DNA from: Undaria pinnatifida
Taxonomy: Eukaryota; Sar; Phaeophyceae; Laminariales; Alariaceae
Direction: 5' to 3'
Assembly: GCA_012845835.1 (NCBI GenBank)
Contig: JABAKD010000028.1
Location: 4,067,242 to 4,131,241, forward strand
DNA length: 64,000 nucleotides
The notes under the pieces were generated by a model that did not search any database, was not told where the DNA came from, and worked only from the letters and a program-made list of their open reading frames with translations. The stretch's first letter is position 1. Each line of letters opens with the position of its first letter. A program made the translations under genes and the position numbers. Shown in pieces: positions 34,195 to 46,499 of the stretch.

Positions 34195-35830
34195 CCGTCG
34201 TAGGTAGTGGAAGGGTACCCGAGAGGCCATGGTAATGGAGGGACCACTATGGTGGTAGTCCTTCTGCTCCCCACCAGAACCGTGCAGCCCAGCATGTACG
34301 TCGTGCTAGTGGAGGGGTAACCGAGAGGCTGTCGTACCGGACGGGGAGGGGTGGCAGTGGAAGAGCAACCGAGATGCTGCCACGGTAAGTGAAGAAACGC
34401 ATTTGGTGGTACTCCCGCTACTCCCCCGCACCCGAGCCGTCCAGCACAGCAGTAGTTTCTCGTGCTATTATACGTAGTCGTTGGGTACCGTGTACCACGC
34501 AAGATAACGCTCCCCCTAACAGGTAAGACGATTTTCGAACGTGATTTTTTCTCTCCAAGGGGGAGAGTGTAGACGAATGCCGAGGGACGCCTCTGCTGAA
34601 CGATCTCGACGAGGTCTTTCCGAAGCCCCCTTCTTTGGTTCGTGTGCCCCTATATCCCTGGTTTAGAAGGAAATCGGCTGTGAAATCTGTGCTTGAAGGA
34701 CTAAAGGGGTGTGTTTACTATATTATCTTGCGTGTTATTCGGTAACCGGGAGAAGCCGTGGTTCTAAAGGGGTTATCCGATAAAGGCATGAAAAGGAAAA
34801 CATGAGTATATGATTATAGTTTCGGGTTATGTCATATATTGGGTGACCGGGAAGACACGGTTGAACAAATTTGCCTTGGCATGAGTAGGAACGCACATCG
34901 TGCAGCCAGAACGGCTTGGAATGGAAAACATGAGTATGTGATTACAATGTTTGGGTTGTGTCATATACCAGGGTGTAGGTCATGGCGGTGGAAGGGTATC
35001 CGAGAGACCGTAGTTGTCGTGGAGGAACACTTTGCGGTTCTTCTGCACGTCTCCCCACCCAAAGCGTGCAGCACAGCAGTAGTCGTCGCAGTGGAGGTAA
35101 CACTTATTAATAGTGACGCTCCCGTATACTCCTCCGCCCGACCCGTGCAGCACAGCAGTAGCCGTGCTACTACAGTAGTGGAAGGGTGATCGAGAGGCCC
35201 CCGTGGCCGTGGGAGAGTAAGCGAGATGCCGTCGTGGCGGAGGAACGCTTTGGTGTTGCTCCTAGCCCCCAGCCGAAGCGTGCTGCACAACAGTGCGTAG
35301 TCGATGCTAGTTTGAGGAGTACACGAGAGGGCATGGTAGCGGAGGGGTAACGGCGAGGCCGTAGTACACGCGTGGACGGGACCCCTCCCCTCCCCCCCCC
35401 CCGTTTCGTCTCAACATCTAACGTAGTAGAACCTGGGCAAAAGGCAGACGCTCTGAAGCACCTTTGGGAAAGTCCACCATGAAACATCCGAAGAACTTCG
35501 ACCACCTCCAACCGGACGCCGTTGGAAGCACCTTTTCGAACGCCGAAAACGCCTCCACGCACGCAGGACATGGGAAACCCCCCACGTTTTGTAATGTTTG
35601 ACGTTCCAAAAGGTAGCCTGAAGGTGGGCTTTCTGCCCACCTTCTACTATCAATATGTTGAATGCTGACACGAAACGGTGGGGTGCCGTCCACAGGTGTA
35701 GTGGCGTTAGCACTTTGGTGGTGCTCCTATGTAGTCCGCACCCGAAGCAGTGCAGGCCAGCAGTAGCCGTGGTAATATTTAGTGGGGGAACACTTTGGTG
35801 ACATTCCTACCCTGTTGGTTGCACGCGCTT
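34195..35830 (+). repeat. Decayed array after the PP2C stop
   Basis: Units of about 80-140 bp with GTAGTGGAAGGGTAACCGAG, GGAGGAACACTTTGGTG, CTCCCGCTACTCC and GTGCAGCACAGCAGTAG, interrupted at 34500-34960 and 35385-35690. No gene recognised. The first units must contain the PP2C 3' UTR. Confidence 0.65.
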
Positions 35831-36325
35831 ACTTTCTTAGTCAAGTCATGTGACGTAAATAGGCCAGTGAATAGCGCTATACGTCCAGTTACTTAGTTGC
35901 TTTGTCAAGTCACGTGGCGTACGTAGGCTAGTGGGTAGTGCTATGAGCCCACTTACTTGCTTAGTCAAGTCACGTGACTTAATTAAGCTAGCGCTTAGAT
36001 AGTGCTGTAAATCAACTTACCTGCTTAATCAAGTGGCGTCTCTGAAGTAGGGTAGTGCTATAAACCCACTCCCCTGCTTAGTCAAATCGCGTGACTTAAG
36101 TAGGCTAGTGGGTATCATAGTGCTGTAAGCCCACTTACTTACATTGTGAAGGCATGTGACTTAAGGAGGCTAGTGCATAGCTCTATAAACCCATTTGCCT
36201 GCTTAGTCAAGTCACCTGACTGAAGTAGGCTAGTGGCTTGTGCTGTAAGCCAAACCCACTTACTTTCTTACTTATTTAGTCAAGTCACCTGACTAAGAAG
36301 CTAGTGGACAGTGCTATATAAACAG
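35830..36325 (+). repeat. Tandem array, six to seven units of 65-90 bp
   Basis: CTTACTTGCTTAGTCAAGTC, ACGTGACTTAAGTAGGCTAG and TGGGTAGTGCTATAAGCCCA, with an embedded GTCACGTGAC palindrome. Confidence 0.85.
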
Positions 36326-38384
36326 ACCTCCCACAAGAACGGCGCAGCACAGCAGTACACAGCAGTACGTAGACCCCGAGTAGCACAGCAGGTGTGCTGC
36401 TTTCTCGGGGCTCGTGTGTCAGGGGATCGTTTGGGATAGATATTGAAAAAAGTCAGGGTGTTGGGGGCGGTTTTGGTTGTGTGCGCGCGAGTTTTTGGTT
36501 TGTACAGGCGGCGTATCGGGGATATTGGTTAGTTGTCATTGACTATGAACATCTATCGGTGCCTTGTATGGACGATGACGGTAAAAAAAAAAACGTTGAC
36601 AAAAAAGTTTTTTTTACACTTTTTTTTTACCGCCACATCAGGTAGTAGTCCATGTGGTAGACAACTACCCTGCAAGAGCATTGTCACTACCGAACCAAGT
36701 CTTTATTACTAGGTGGGCTTTGAATGTGTTCTATATGACGGCACCTGTTATACCCCGTACGTAGCGATTCCGGGTATATAGTCGGCATCCATGCGCTAAT
36801 AGTTGGTTTGCGCAGGTAGTAGCCGAGATGGACTCATTCGTGTCTCGGTGCTGAAGTGCTTGACTGCCATCGCCCCCGCTGGGAACTCTGTACATACCAG
36901 TACCAGGTATATTTTGAAGGCAAGTTTTGCCTATTAATAGTTGCAAATAGCTCATAATAATGTCGATATCGTCGTGTACACGAAGAAGTGAGCTACGTCG
37001 ATTACGCCACGCAGCCCGTCCGCTCTAATGCGTTAAGGTACGAGGGTTAGGCTAGCTATTGGTGGTGCTGTTGCAGCCCCTTTTCCCCCTTGTCTCTGCC
37101 AAGCTGTTTATAGGCTTCCACTTTGCAGCGTTTGTTTCCGAAGCTTTGCGACATGCTCATCGTGGGGGGTGGTTTTTCCTTGATGGGAAAGAGCTACAAG
37201 TACACATACCGAGTATACCATTCTGGACGTAAATGCAAGGAACGTTTGGTGTTCATATTAATAGCCAAACGGTTATTATATTCGCGCCCATGTTGGCATT
37301 CTGAGGAGAACACTGTTATGCTGCGGTATTGATAACGCTTTTTCGTAAATATCTGCGGGGGCTTCAACTCTTGGGTAAGGATGCGTACAAGGGGGGTGCG
37401 ATTTCTGTGCCCCGTGTTAGCAGGACGGAAGGCCGTGTCGCTAGTGAGTACGTAAAGTAGCCACTGATTAGCGGGATCACGCTTTCCGTTGATTTATCTG
37501 CGAACTACGGTACGTGTGTTTATGTATGTAGTCAAGTGTTGGCCTTTTTATTTTGCCGTTATTTTTTGTTTTTCAATATCTGTTTTTTTTATGTCATGGC
37601 ACCCCAATTGTATTCAGTACAAAAATTGCGGGGAAAGCACCAGATGTAGATGGTTCGTAGCTCTCTCTATAGTCTATACATAAAAGTATATATCTCTAAC
37701 TAGTACACCAACACGTGGACTTGTTTTTTTTATCCCAGCGGAGATCTATCTGGTGTTTTGATAGCGAACGATCGGTGTGAAAACCTTGAGTTAGTTCACC
37801 TTAGGTCGGCAGCTGTCGGTATGTTTTTTTATAAATTACCACGTACATCAATAGGGCTGCGTTTTCTTCGCTGGAGAGGATTTGGCGGTTGTTAATTGCT
37901 ACTGCTACTCGTAAGTTGGGCGACGAAGAACAAAGCAAATGACTTACAGTAGGTCTTTGCTGCTAAATAAAAGTTGAGACACAAACGCCCCAGCAACGAG
38001 ATGCCCACACGCAGCATTCCGCCAATTATCACACGCAACATACTTGTAGGGTAATGGACGGGTGCCACGATGGAGGCGCAACAGCTTTTTTTCTGAGGTT
38101 CCTCGATTTGGAAGCTCAAGACCTCGTCCAACAACTGATTTCGGAGAAAATAAAACTGCTGCCGGATAGAAAGTCCCATAGCCTAGGTACACGATGAGAA
38201 TCATGAGGAAAAAAATGGCCTATTATTTATTTATTTTCCGACGAGATTGGGTTAATAAGGAGCCCAGTCATTCAGAAAATATTTCCGACGAAAACTGCTA
38301 CCTCTGTCGTAGCAGGGCGTCGATTTTTTGTCACAAGCTTCCTGTTGGGGGTGAATAATGTGATGATTGCCTTGAAATTCCGGG
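36326..38384. other. Intergenic, no gene seen
   Basis: No motif recognised in the open frames at 36394-36645 or 37123-37332. Between PP2C and the PsbP-like gene. Confidence 0.5.
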
Positions 38385-38519
38385 GGTGTCGCCAGCTGGA
38401 AAGGGGGACAAAACTCTCGTAAAAACTACAGAAAAAACGATTAGCCACCGCCCAAGCAACCCGACAGGTAACACCGACTATTCATACAGCTGAAACGAGT
38501 TTTATAGCTTAGTCCAGTA

Positions 38520-38610
38520 TTAACCCCTTGTTACATCTAGAAACCCGTTTTTCGGGACCAATGGCTTGGAATTAGTATTGGAAGGGGTTTTGGGGCTGTA
38601 AATGGGTTAA
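38520..38610 (+). repeat. Short element of the TTAACCCCTTT family
   Basis: Starts TTAACCCCTTGTTACATC and ends GGGGCTGTAAATGGGTTAA. A partial copy lies at 39744-39802. Confidence 0.65.
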
Positions 38611-38839
38611 CAGACCTAGCGAACCATCGACTTGTCGGTGACTTGTGCTATTTGTATGTCAGCCGACACAGAAACGTGTTCAAAGTTTCAGCTTTGTACC
38701 TCTCCGTTCGAGTTACCAAGTATGTAGTATCAGTGCGCAGAATGGTCGCTGTGGACCGAAATCCCCGTTGACATCATCCAAGGGGTTCGTATATCTTTTC
38801 CCAGGTAGAGTCAAAACGCGCGACCGGGGTATCACGCAG

Positions 38840-40434
38840 CTTGCGAAGACAAGTATCTCGAGACGACCCTGAAACTGATCGAACTCACAGCTGACGCGTT
38901 TGAAACATTTATTTTGGTTTTAAAATGTACGTACGAATTTTGCAAACAAAAAATGAAAAACGTCAGCTGTGAGTACGACCGATCGAATGGCTGAAACTCA
39001 CCTTTGCAAGCTGCGCTGGTGGTACATTAGATATGTGCTTCATTTATGATATGGTGTGTGTGAATTAAACCTGGTTGTTAATACACAGCTGCACATTTTT
39101 TTTGCGGAAGGTCGTTCGCGCGTGTTCCATATTTTGTCCTCATGAAGGGTTATATGTCGGTGAATCCCCTAGATGTTGGACGATTTTCCATAATAACCAC
39201 TCTCACTGATACTATATTGTATTGCGGTGGCGCTCGCAACGAGAGGCCTAACCAGTCGCGCCAAGCGATTTATTTCGACCGCGTTCTATCGGGATACCGT
39301 GTTGCTCAGACCGCCTTACCTTATTGGGGGCGTCCCCCACCGTAATAATATTATTAGTGGTACTAATTTTCAAGGACGTCAGCCGTGAGTTCGACGAATT
39401 TCAGGTCTATACTCATCTTTGCAAGCTGCGTTGTTTATTAGTACTAATACTAAAACTCATACTAGTACTACTATCAATAGTACGGTACTATCAGTATTAA
39501 TAGTACGGTGGGGATGCGCTTACAAGTGTTTGGTCACTCCACCTCTCGTACTTCACCCATAAATTGACGTTCGACATGGAACGAAAACGGCAGCACGTGC
39601 AACCCGATGCAATGAACAATCATGGACAATCCTATGGCCTATTCGCAGGGTATACAGTACAACGAATGCTGTTGTGTACCTGGCGCCTGGTAAAAACACC
39701 AACAATATTCCGACGGTGTGATATAGGGTAGGTACTTCCTCAGTTAAAGCCTTTTTACTACTGGAAACCCTTACTTCCTACACTTATTCCAAGTAGTTGT
39801 CCCACAAAGCATGGGTGCGCAACTATCACTCTGGGCGCGAATATAAATACCGTTGAGGTATAAATATGAACACCACACGGTCCTTGTATTCACGCCCAGA
39901 GTGGAATATTTAACGTTTTCGTCGAAAAGCGCCACCCCTATATTAGCACATGGCCTCCACAACAATATAAAAACAATATTCGTCATTTTTAGTTCAAAAC
40001 GGACGCGAAAGCAAGGGCCGGTACGAGTACAAAGCCCACGCACGCCAACGCTTTAATCGAAGACGTTAATCTTCTCAACACGTTGCCCCCCCCCCCCCCC
40101 CAACCCATCGACAGTTGGCACATGGGCACAACTCGCAGATTGATGTTGACGCGTCAATGCAGATCGTTGCTGATACATCATACGTCGACACATGTCGCAG
40201 CCTAAACTGCCAGCATATTCTTTTTCGTGGAGGGAGGCTCGCGTCTACTCCGAAATCTAGAGGGGAGCGGCGTGTCCCTTCTAGCCTTGTACAGGGTGTC
40301 CGTTCTGTTAATAGCCCTCTACAGAAGTGGAGGGTATAGGTTTTGATATCCATGGACCTTCTGGACGGTCTGGCGTATGCCCCAACCCGTTCGGGATGCA
40401 CCAGCAGTACTGTATTCTTCCACCGAACCTCCGC
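38840..40434. other. Intergenic, mostly repeat pieces
   Basis: A foldback repeat with both arms (38845-38900 and 38950-39015), one displaced 25.4-kb-array unit (39252), another arm at 39372-39430, and AT-rich TAGTACTA words. The PsbP-like 3' UTR must end here; no polyadenylation signal is clear. Confidence 0.5.
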
Positions 40435-40563
40435 TCAGTCGGTCTTAGCGACGGACGCGATAACTTTGTCGATGGATTTCCCGAGGGTGGGATAGTCCTC
40501 CTCGTTGCACTGGGCCGTGATGGTCGCAAGTTGTCCCTGCAGCGGGAAGAGCACCCATATCGT
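40435..40563 (-). CDS. PsbP-like last exon, stop
   Basis: The minus-strand acceptor is CGAACGACAG. It reads TIWVLFPLQGQLATITAQCN and EEDYPTLGKSIDKVIASVAK, then TD and TGA. A second AG, CTGCAG at 40537, would drop nine residues. The upstream acceptor is preferred because it restores the strand before GQLATITAQ. Confidence 0.87.
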   Translation of the reverse strand, partial: TIWVLFPLQGQLATITAQCNEEDYPTLGKSIDKVIASVAKTD

Positions 40564-43500
40564 CTGTCGTTCCGTGCGGAGGGAGCACACACACAACGAA
40601 GCGCAAAAAAAGCGCAAAAAAGGAGGGCGAGGGGGGATTAAAAACACAAGGACACAAAACATGCAAACATGAGGGCGAAAGGGAGACAAACACACACGGC
40701 AACAATGCAATAAAAACGCGACCCTGGTACCACCTGGTACTAAGGGGAGTCGCTGACCTATATCCTTCATGAGAACACCCCCCCCCCCCCTTAACAAACA
40801 CGCGCGATCGGAGTACCACGTACGGATTGCAAAGATGACTTTCGACGAAATCCTCGATCTCACAGCTGTGCGTAGTGTATTAATATTTTCAATAAAAAGG
40901 CGAATGTGGAGAGACTATGAGCCGCTTTTACCACAACGTTGGAAAATTGTCTACAATACACTATGGAATTGGATTATTGTCTTGGGAATAGAGTGAGTGC
41001 GGAATTCGGTGAAATTGGTTTTGTCCGTGTGTTTTCCAGTGTTATGAGAAGGACACATTTCGAAAACTCGAGGCCACGGCAACTCGACGACTTTGATTGC
41101 ATTGCACCAACGACGGTCTGGCGACACTCATCAACAAATTGCTGTGTTCGAACTCATCCAAGCACCATGCTCGTGAACTAGCAAATCATGGGGTGACGTC
41201 ACACACCATCCAGGGAGTTTCGACCAATCATATCGTGTTGGCAATCGAAAAACGACGCTTTCTACAGTAGAGGCAGCATTTCTTGGCTGAAACGTTTTCC
41301 GAACAACGGAGAGCTCCCCAACCCAAAATCGTAAAAAAAAATCACGCTTTTTTTTAACGTTCACAGCTAGGCTACGGTAGGGGGCTATTCCGATTTTCAC
41401 CACCAGGCTTGAGCCACACCCCCACGAATACTCCCACGAGTGACTTGTGTACCTCACACGGCCAACAAAACCCTACCAGGTACGCGTTGTTTTTGGCGCA
41501 GCGTAGCTCACCATTCTATTACGGGTTCACACAGCAAAATTGAAAAAAAAAACACACACACACACACAACACACACTCTGGTGCTTCCTTCCTATAGGAT
41601 CAAGTACAGATGCTGCTGCTGCTACTGCCGCAACATTGCGGACCAAAAGCAGTATTGCTATCCACCTTGATATGCTTTTCAGGGCGGCCTTCTTGAGAGA
41701 CGACGTAGTCGTAGACGTAGCAGTTTTTGACGGCGTACGAGTCCACCATCCTGCTCTTGACACCTTCCGCCTCCGGAAGAACGGTCTTGCTCACCTCATC
41801 GAGAGTGCCAAAGGACCCTGCTCGAAACGGTTCAAAGCAAAACCAACAGGGCTGTGAAGTGCCTGACTATACATCGCCGACCACTGCTGTTACGACGAAA
41901 GCGGAGACTCTAATTTGACACCCCCGCGCCAAAAAATAGAGTCCCTTTCGAGATAGCTGAAGCTTGGCTAGACATAGTTCAAAGTACAAGTTTTGTGTCC
42001 GCCGCCGGCCGAGATATACGATCCGCCAAAAAATACTGAGGAATCATCATCCACGTTTTTTCACGGTTCACGATCCGGCCCGCGCGCCGGGTGAGGTGTT
42101 CAAAAACTTGGGGTTGACTCGGCTCGGGCCAGGACGTGATCGAAATCTCTCAGGTTGAGTTGGGTCGGGTCAGGTCAGGTCACCTTGTTTCGGTTCGACC
42201 CGCTACAAGTGACCCGACCCGTAAAAAGCTCTGCAAGCAACCAACGCACACAAGTTAATCACAGTTACATATACCCGGCCGCGCGAGTTTCTAGCGATAG
42301 CTTACGTATCTTAGTTATGTACTATTTACCGGGTAGTTGGCTAGGTATCGCAGTTTATTGCAGCGGTGCCAACTATCTCCTCTTTTTGGGGTTTCCTTGG
42401 TTGCAGGAAGGCTTGTTTGGTTTATCATACTCTTTTGGGCGTCAAATTAAGTGATTTATGCGTAACTTTATTTTTGGCAACCCAAGGAATAACTGGTTGG
42501 TTCACCTATGAATCCCGGGTCAACTCACAGCCCTAGCATTCAAGTCAACTCACAGCCCTAGCAATCGAGTCAGCTCACAGCCCTAGCAAACCGGCCCGAC
42601 TATATAGCCAAAGGGAAAACCTCAGACGAATGCTACTAATGTAGTATGCTCCTATTACCAATAGTACAAATAATACGGTTGACTTAATCACTTGAGGACT
42701 TCGAAAAAACAAACGAAGCCACAGCCCGATTAGCAGCTCACCCATACTAGTGTGGCCCCTTCATAGTCTATAGTGCCGGTATGTGCTATAAATATGCAAT
42801 ATTAATAGTCGGAATATCGGCACTATAGCGGCAACCGGCACTTCTCCGCATACTGACACTACTGGTTGTTCCCATCTGTGCCAAACGAATTCACAAGCAC
42901 TATAGCGGGCAACCGGCACTATTATACCCAAACAGCTTACCCAAGGTGGTAAAATCGCCCCTGACGGGAGTGTAGGCAACGAACGCGTTGGCTCCGGGAT
43001 TCTTTGGACTGGTGTAAACAATTATCTTGCGTCGCCCGGATATCTGTGCCTCTCCTCTTTCCCAGCCGTCCGGCGTCTTGTCTCACCGAGAGAATGGAAA
43101 CGAGGGTGCGGAGGAGGGTGGAGAGGAGGACGGAGGGGAGGACGGTGGGGAGGGCAGAGGAGGGGGGGCAGCGGAGGATGGAGGAGAGAGCGGCGAAGGG
43201 GATAGCGAGAGGCGCGGGGGGGTGGGGGGGGGTCGTCAAGCAAACAAAACCCGGACTTCGTCATATGCTCGCGGCTGTAGCTCGTAATCTTGACGCTACG
43301 AGTTCGAATTGTTACCGGCTTTGTGCGAGAGCCATCTGTTTTAACGACGACACCAACATGCTACACAGACGTAGTCATGTACACCAGCCACAAACAGTAG
43401 TCAGTAGTTGTGTAGTCTTACGTATTACAGATCACGGACCTAACCCTATGACAAAATAAAAAAAAGGGTACCCTCAGCCGTCCACGCATAGTCAACTATT

Positions 43501-44142
43501 AATAACTGAGGGTATTTTTCCGGACCGCGAGAAACAAAACGACATGAAATGTGTCTATTTATAGAGCTGTGACTCGGCACGACCTAAGTCACCAACTAGT
43601 ATTTAGTCGGACTAATACTTAGTCGTTTCCCGAAGGTGTCGACTATCCGACTTATTTGATTTCCATATTTGTACATGGGAGGGATTGTTTGAGGTAGGAC
43701 GCATTTTTTTCTTTTCCGGGCCCCGCTCCCCCCCGGCTGGGGGAAGCTAATTTGGCTCACTTCGCTCGCCTAACTTAAGTCGGCAAGTCGGCTGGCCATC
43801 AGCTGGCTTCGCCAGCCGACTTGCCGACTAAAGTCAGTTAGTCGGCTAACGGCACCTACCGATTAGTTACTAGTCGTGAAATCCTGCCCACCCACAGCTC
43901 GTATCTATTCTGTGCTGCACCTGGAACTTGAAGCCCAGGACATCGTCCGTGAATTCTTCCGCGCTGCTCGGCTTAGGCAACAACGCAGCCCCGGCAGCAC
44001 TAGTCGCGATCATGCCCGCACTGCGAAGAAATTCCAGCCGGCTGGCTGATGGTGCCTTGTCGACGTCAGTCTTGAGGGAGTCATCTGACGATGGTGGTGT
44101 TGCTGAAGGTCTTGTCGCTGTAGCCGACGGGAGAACGAAAGC
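40435..44142 (-). CDS. PsbP-domain thylakoid lumen protein (first exon not found)
   Basis: PsbP-like protein, the family of photosystem II extrinsic/assembly proteins in the thylakoid lumen. Minus-strand exons in coding order: 44142-43921, 43076-42941, 41817-41666, 40563-40435. All phases join to 212 residues plus TGA. The visible part begins with AFVLPS and a Ser/Thr/Pro-rich stretch (plastid transit region), then EFLRSAGMIATSAAGAALLP (lumen-transfer segment), then mature EEFTDDVLGFKFQTPDGWER. Core PsbP elements follow: KIIVYTSPKNPGANAFVAYT, GDFTTLGSFGTLDEVSK, YDYVVSQEGRPEKHIK and GQLATITAQCNEEDY, ending KSIDKVIASVAKTD. An upstream exon with the ER signal peptide is expected but was not recognised. 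It cannot be placed in the PsbP, PPL or PPD subfamily by eye. Confidence 0.85.
41666..41817 (-). CDS. PsbP-like exon: LDEVSKTVLP segment
   Basis: The minus-strand acceptor is TTTCGAGCAG and the donor GTGGAT. It completes Gly, then reads SFGTLDEVSKTVLPEAEGVK, SRMVDSYAVKNCYVYDYVV and SQEGRPEKHIK. This is the region after the central strands in the PsbP fold. Ends in phase 0. Confidence 0.9.
42503..42590 (+). repeat. Three 27-28 bp units, TCAACTCACAGCCCTAGCA
   Basis: Within the PsbP-like intron 41818-42940. Nearby, GGGTCGGGTCAGGTCAGGTC at 42168. Confidence 0.75.
42941..43076 (-). CDS. PsbP-like exon: central domain
   Basis: A very pyrimidine-rich tract precedes the minus-strand acceptor (GACAAG at 43077, or GTGAG a few bases earlier). 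The donor is GTAAGC. It reads TPDGWERGEAQISGRRK, IIVYTSPKNPGANAFVAYTP and VRGDFTTL, ending one base into a Gly codon. The plus strand here gives a Glu/Gly-rich open frame that is only the complement of this exon and its pyrimidine tract. Confidence 0.85.
43560..43895 (-). mobile_element. Foldback element with AAGTCGGC hairpin, copy 1
   Basis: Contains AAGTCGGCAAGTCGGCTGGC followed by CTTCGCCAGCCGACTTGCCG, a strong hairpin, plus TAGTCGGACTAATACTTAGT. Lies within the PsbP-like intron between 43076 and 43921. Confidence 0.7.
43921..44142 (-). CDS. PsbP-like exon: transit region and mature N-terminus
   Basis: The minus-strand acceptor is AATCCCGCAG and the donor GTGCAG. 74 codons from AFVLPSATATRPSATPPSS to FTDDVLGFKFQ. 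Phe as second residue after the exon start fits an A-F cleavage junction encoded at the splice site. A hydrophobic Ala-rich stretch precedes the mature protein. Phase 0 at both ends. Confidence 0.82.
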
Positions 44143-45439
44143 CTGCGGGATTCATTAAAAAAAAAAGTAAAACGCATCAGGTACAGCAATACAGGGCACC
44201 GAATAAGAAAAAAAATACTGACCCAGCAGACTGGGTTTCTTGTTTGGGAGAGGGTGGGCTCTACACTAGCTTCAGCATAACGGCTCCCCGGTTTCTTACA
44301 TATTATTGTAAAACCCTAGCCTGCCTTTCTCAATACCCTTCTCCTTGTTAGGCGCCCTATACCAGGTAGGTGTCCTGTACTGCCGCATATATATGTACTC
44401 GCATCATAGTCTAGGCAAGACAGCGATTTTCGGAGACAGCACCAAACTACTCCTTTTGTTCTGCGTTGGGGAACCATGCATCGCGACAAAAACAAACGGC
44501 GTTTGGTTATCAGGCGTGTAGGAAGAGCTTGCAGCAGTACCTAAAGGCTATTAAGAGCATCACTACGCCGCACGCTTGTCGCACAGCTCCTTACAGCAGT
44601 ACGAGCGCATCTGCAATCCCAAATATATAGACTACAAGGTTCCCCTCCGGGAAGTAAGTGCCTAGGGGAGTGGCGCAAGGACACATTATTTTCACTACCC
44701 GACGCGATGAACATTTTTGTTTGTACTACAAAAAAATCTCGCCCGGAAAAATAATGAAGTCACATTTCACCCGCACAAAAAAGTCCTTCTGGGGTGTACT
44801 CAATAGCAGTACTTTTAGCACGTTTTGGGTATACTCGACGTAGACGTGCCCACGGCCGATCTGTTCTTGAGAAAATACACACAGCACCACTTGATAATAC
44901 ACACAAAACTTTTACACCGTATGATATGTATGATTTCGAGAAGAGCGTCACAATTCGAACTCCAGCTTATTAGGGACCGCCAGGAAGCGAGAAGGGGCAC
45001 GTGTGGCGTGAGATGCGGCACGTATTGAGAACGAGGGAGCAAGAGGACAATAACACGCGACCTATGCCATGACAAGAAAAAACAACTCGCCGCCGCAAAG
45101 AGGGGATACAGCACGCGCACGCACATGGTCCTACCTGCAGCGTTTTGCTCCCCGCAACGTTGTCTGCTGTCTGCCATCTGCGATCTTCGCAAAAAAACAG
45201 AAAAATACTCGTTAAAGAACTGCCTCTGTGGACGTAAATGTATAAGGATGGGTTGGTATCTAAATTATTACTGTTGCAAAGGTCCCTATGTTTCCGCATC
45301 GATGGACACGCGCACCCAGAGCGGCAGCACAGCAAAAACGTGCGGTATGGTGGGGTGACAAATTATGACAGGCTCCGACACAAGCAACTCGCCGCAGCAA
45401 AGCGAGGACGCGCCAAGCGCACATAAACGGTGTCACCTA
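44143..45439. other. Region expected to hold the first PsbP-like exon
   Basis: A short minus-strand exon with an ER signal peptide ending in phase 0 is expected upstream. ATG frames near 45145 (MCVRVLYPLFAAASCFFLS, wrong phase) and 45617 (MFMLVSFLP, right phase but very short) are weak candidates only. Confidence 0.3.
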
Positions 45440-46060
45440 CCGCTGCTGCTGTGCAGCAGGGTTGTAGCGTTGTGCTCTCCACATGTTGTCTGCTGTCTGT
45501 CATTTGCGATCATACATAAATAGTGTTGCCTACCGCTGCTGATGTGGGGTAGAGTTTGTAGCGTTGTGCTATCTTGGTATGGTACGGTATCATATACCGG
45601 TAAGAAGGACACCAACATGAACATGATATAAGGACCGTTTAGATACTAATGTAATGTTCAAACGATCCTTACACTTTACGCCGGCATGTCACTTGACAGA
45701 AGCAGCAGAAGCAGCAGTAGCAGCAGCGAGAGGTAGTGGCGTTTAGGATGGTAGAGCATCGCAGGATAGCGCTGTGCTCTCCGTATGCTGTCTGCTGTCT
45801 GCCATCTGCGATCGTACACTAACGGTGATGCCTACCGCTGCTGCTGTGCGGCAGAATTGTAGCGTTGTGCTCTCTTGGTATGGTACGGTATCATATAAGA
45901 AACATACCAATATGAACATAAATATAAGTACCGTTTGAGTACTAATGTGATATTCAAATGATCCTTACTCTTTACGCCGGCGTGTCACTTGACAGAAGCA
46001 GCACAAGCAGCAGCAGCGAGAGGTAGTGGCGTATAGGCGGGTAGAGCATCGCAGGCTCCG
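45440..46060 (+). repeat. Tandem duplication of about 315 bp
   Basis: 45520-45760 and 45830-46060 share TGGTATGGTACGGTATCATA, ACGCCGGCATGTCACTTGAC and GCAGCGAGAGGTAGTGGCG. CAG/CTG-rich. Confidence 0.8.
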
Positions 46061-46499
46061 ATCAAAGTAATCACCTACAACAACAGCAGCCGCACGCGCA
46101 TAGAGTTGTAGGCTGCTGCTGCTAGGGGGCTGGACTACTGCTGGGCGGCAGGATCGTAGCGTGGTGCTCTGTGCAAAAATAGGGAAATGTGCGTGTGCCC
46201 TCTACGAGTAGAAAATCCCGGTTTGTATCCAAATCTTATGTGCGTATATGGGGATAGGGGATGCAGAAACCCAAACCCCGGGGATGTTGCGGAAACCCGG
46301 GGATTTGCCTCAAGTGTGCCCAAGGCCAAAAAAGTTTGAAAGGCTTGCCACGCGCGACACACTGCACGGATTGCGCTCAAACCTCCGGCAACGTGAGCCC
46401 GACGGTCGAATTGTGCCCACCCCATCCAACGTTTGGGACAAAGGTGCGAGCACGAAGAGATGTGACCGAAGGAGAAAAAAAAAACACAATTATACATAT

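Noticed and set aside
43027-43287. Glu/Gly-rich plus-strand open frame
   Set aside because: It is the complement of a PsbP-like exon and its long pyrimidine tract on the minus strand. The minus-strand reading joins in phase with two other exons.
43265-43320. tRNA-like stretch with GAGTTCGAATT
   Set aside because: Only about 50 nt between putative arms and no acceptor stem pairing.
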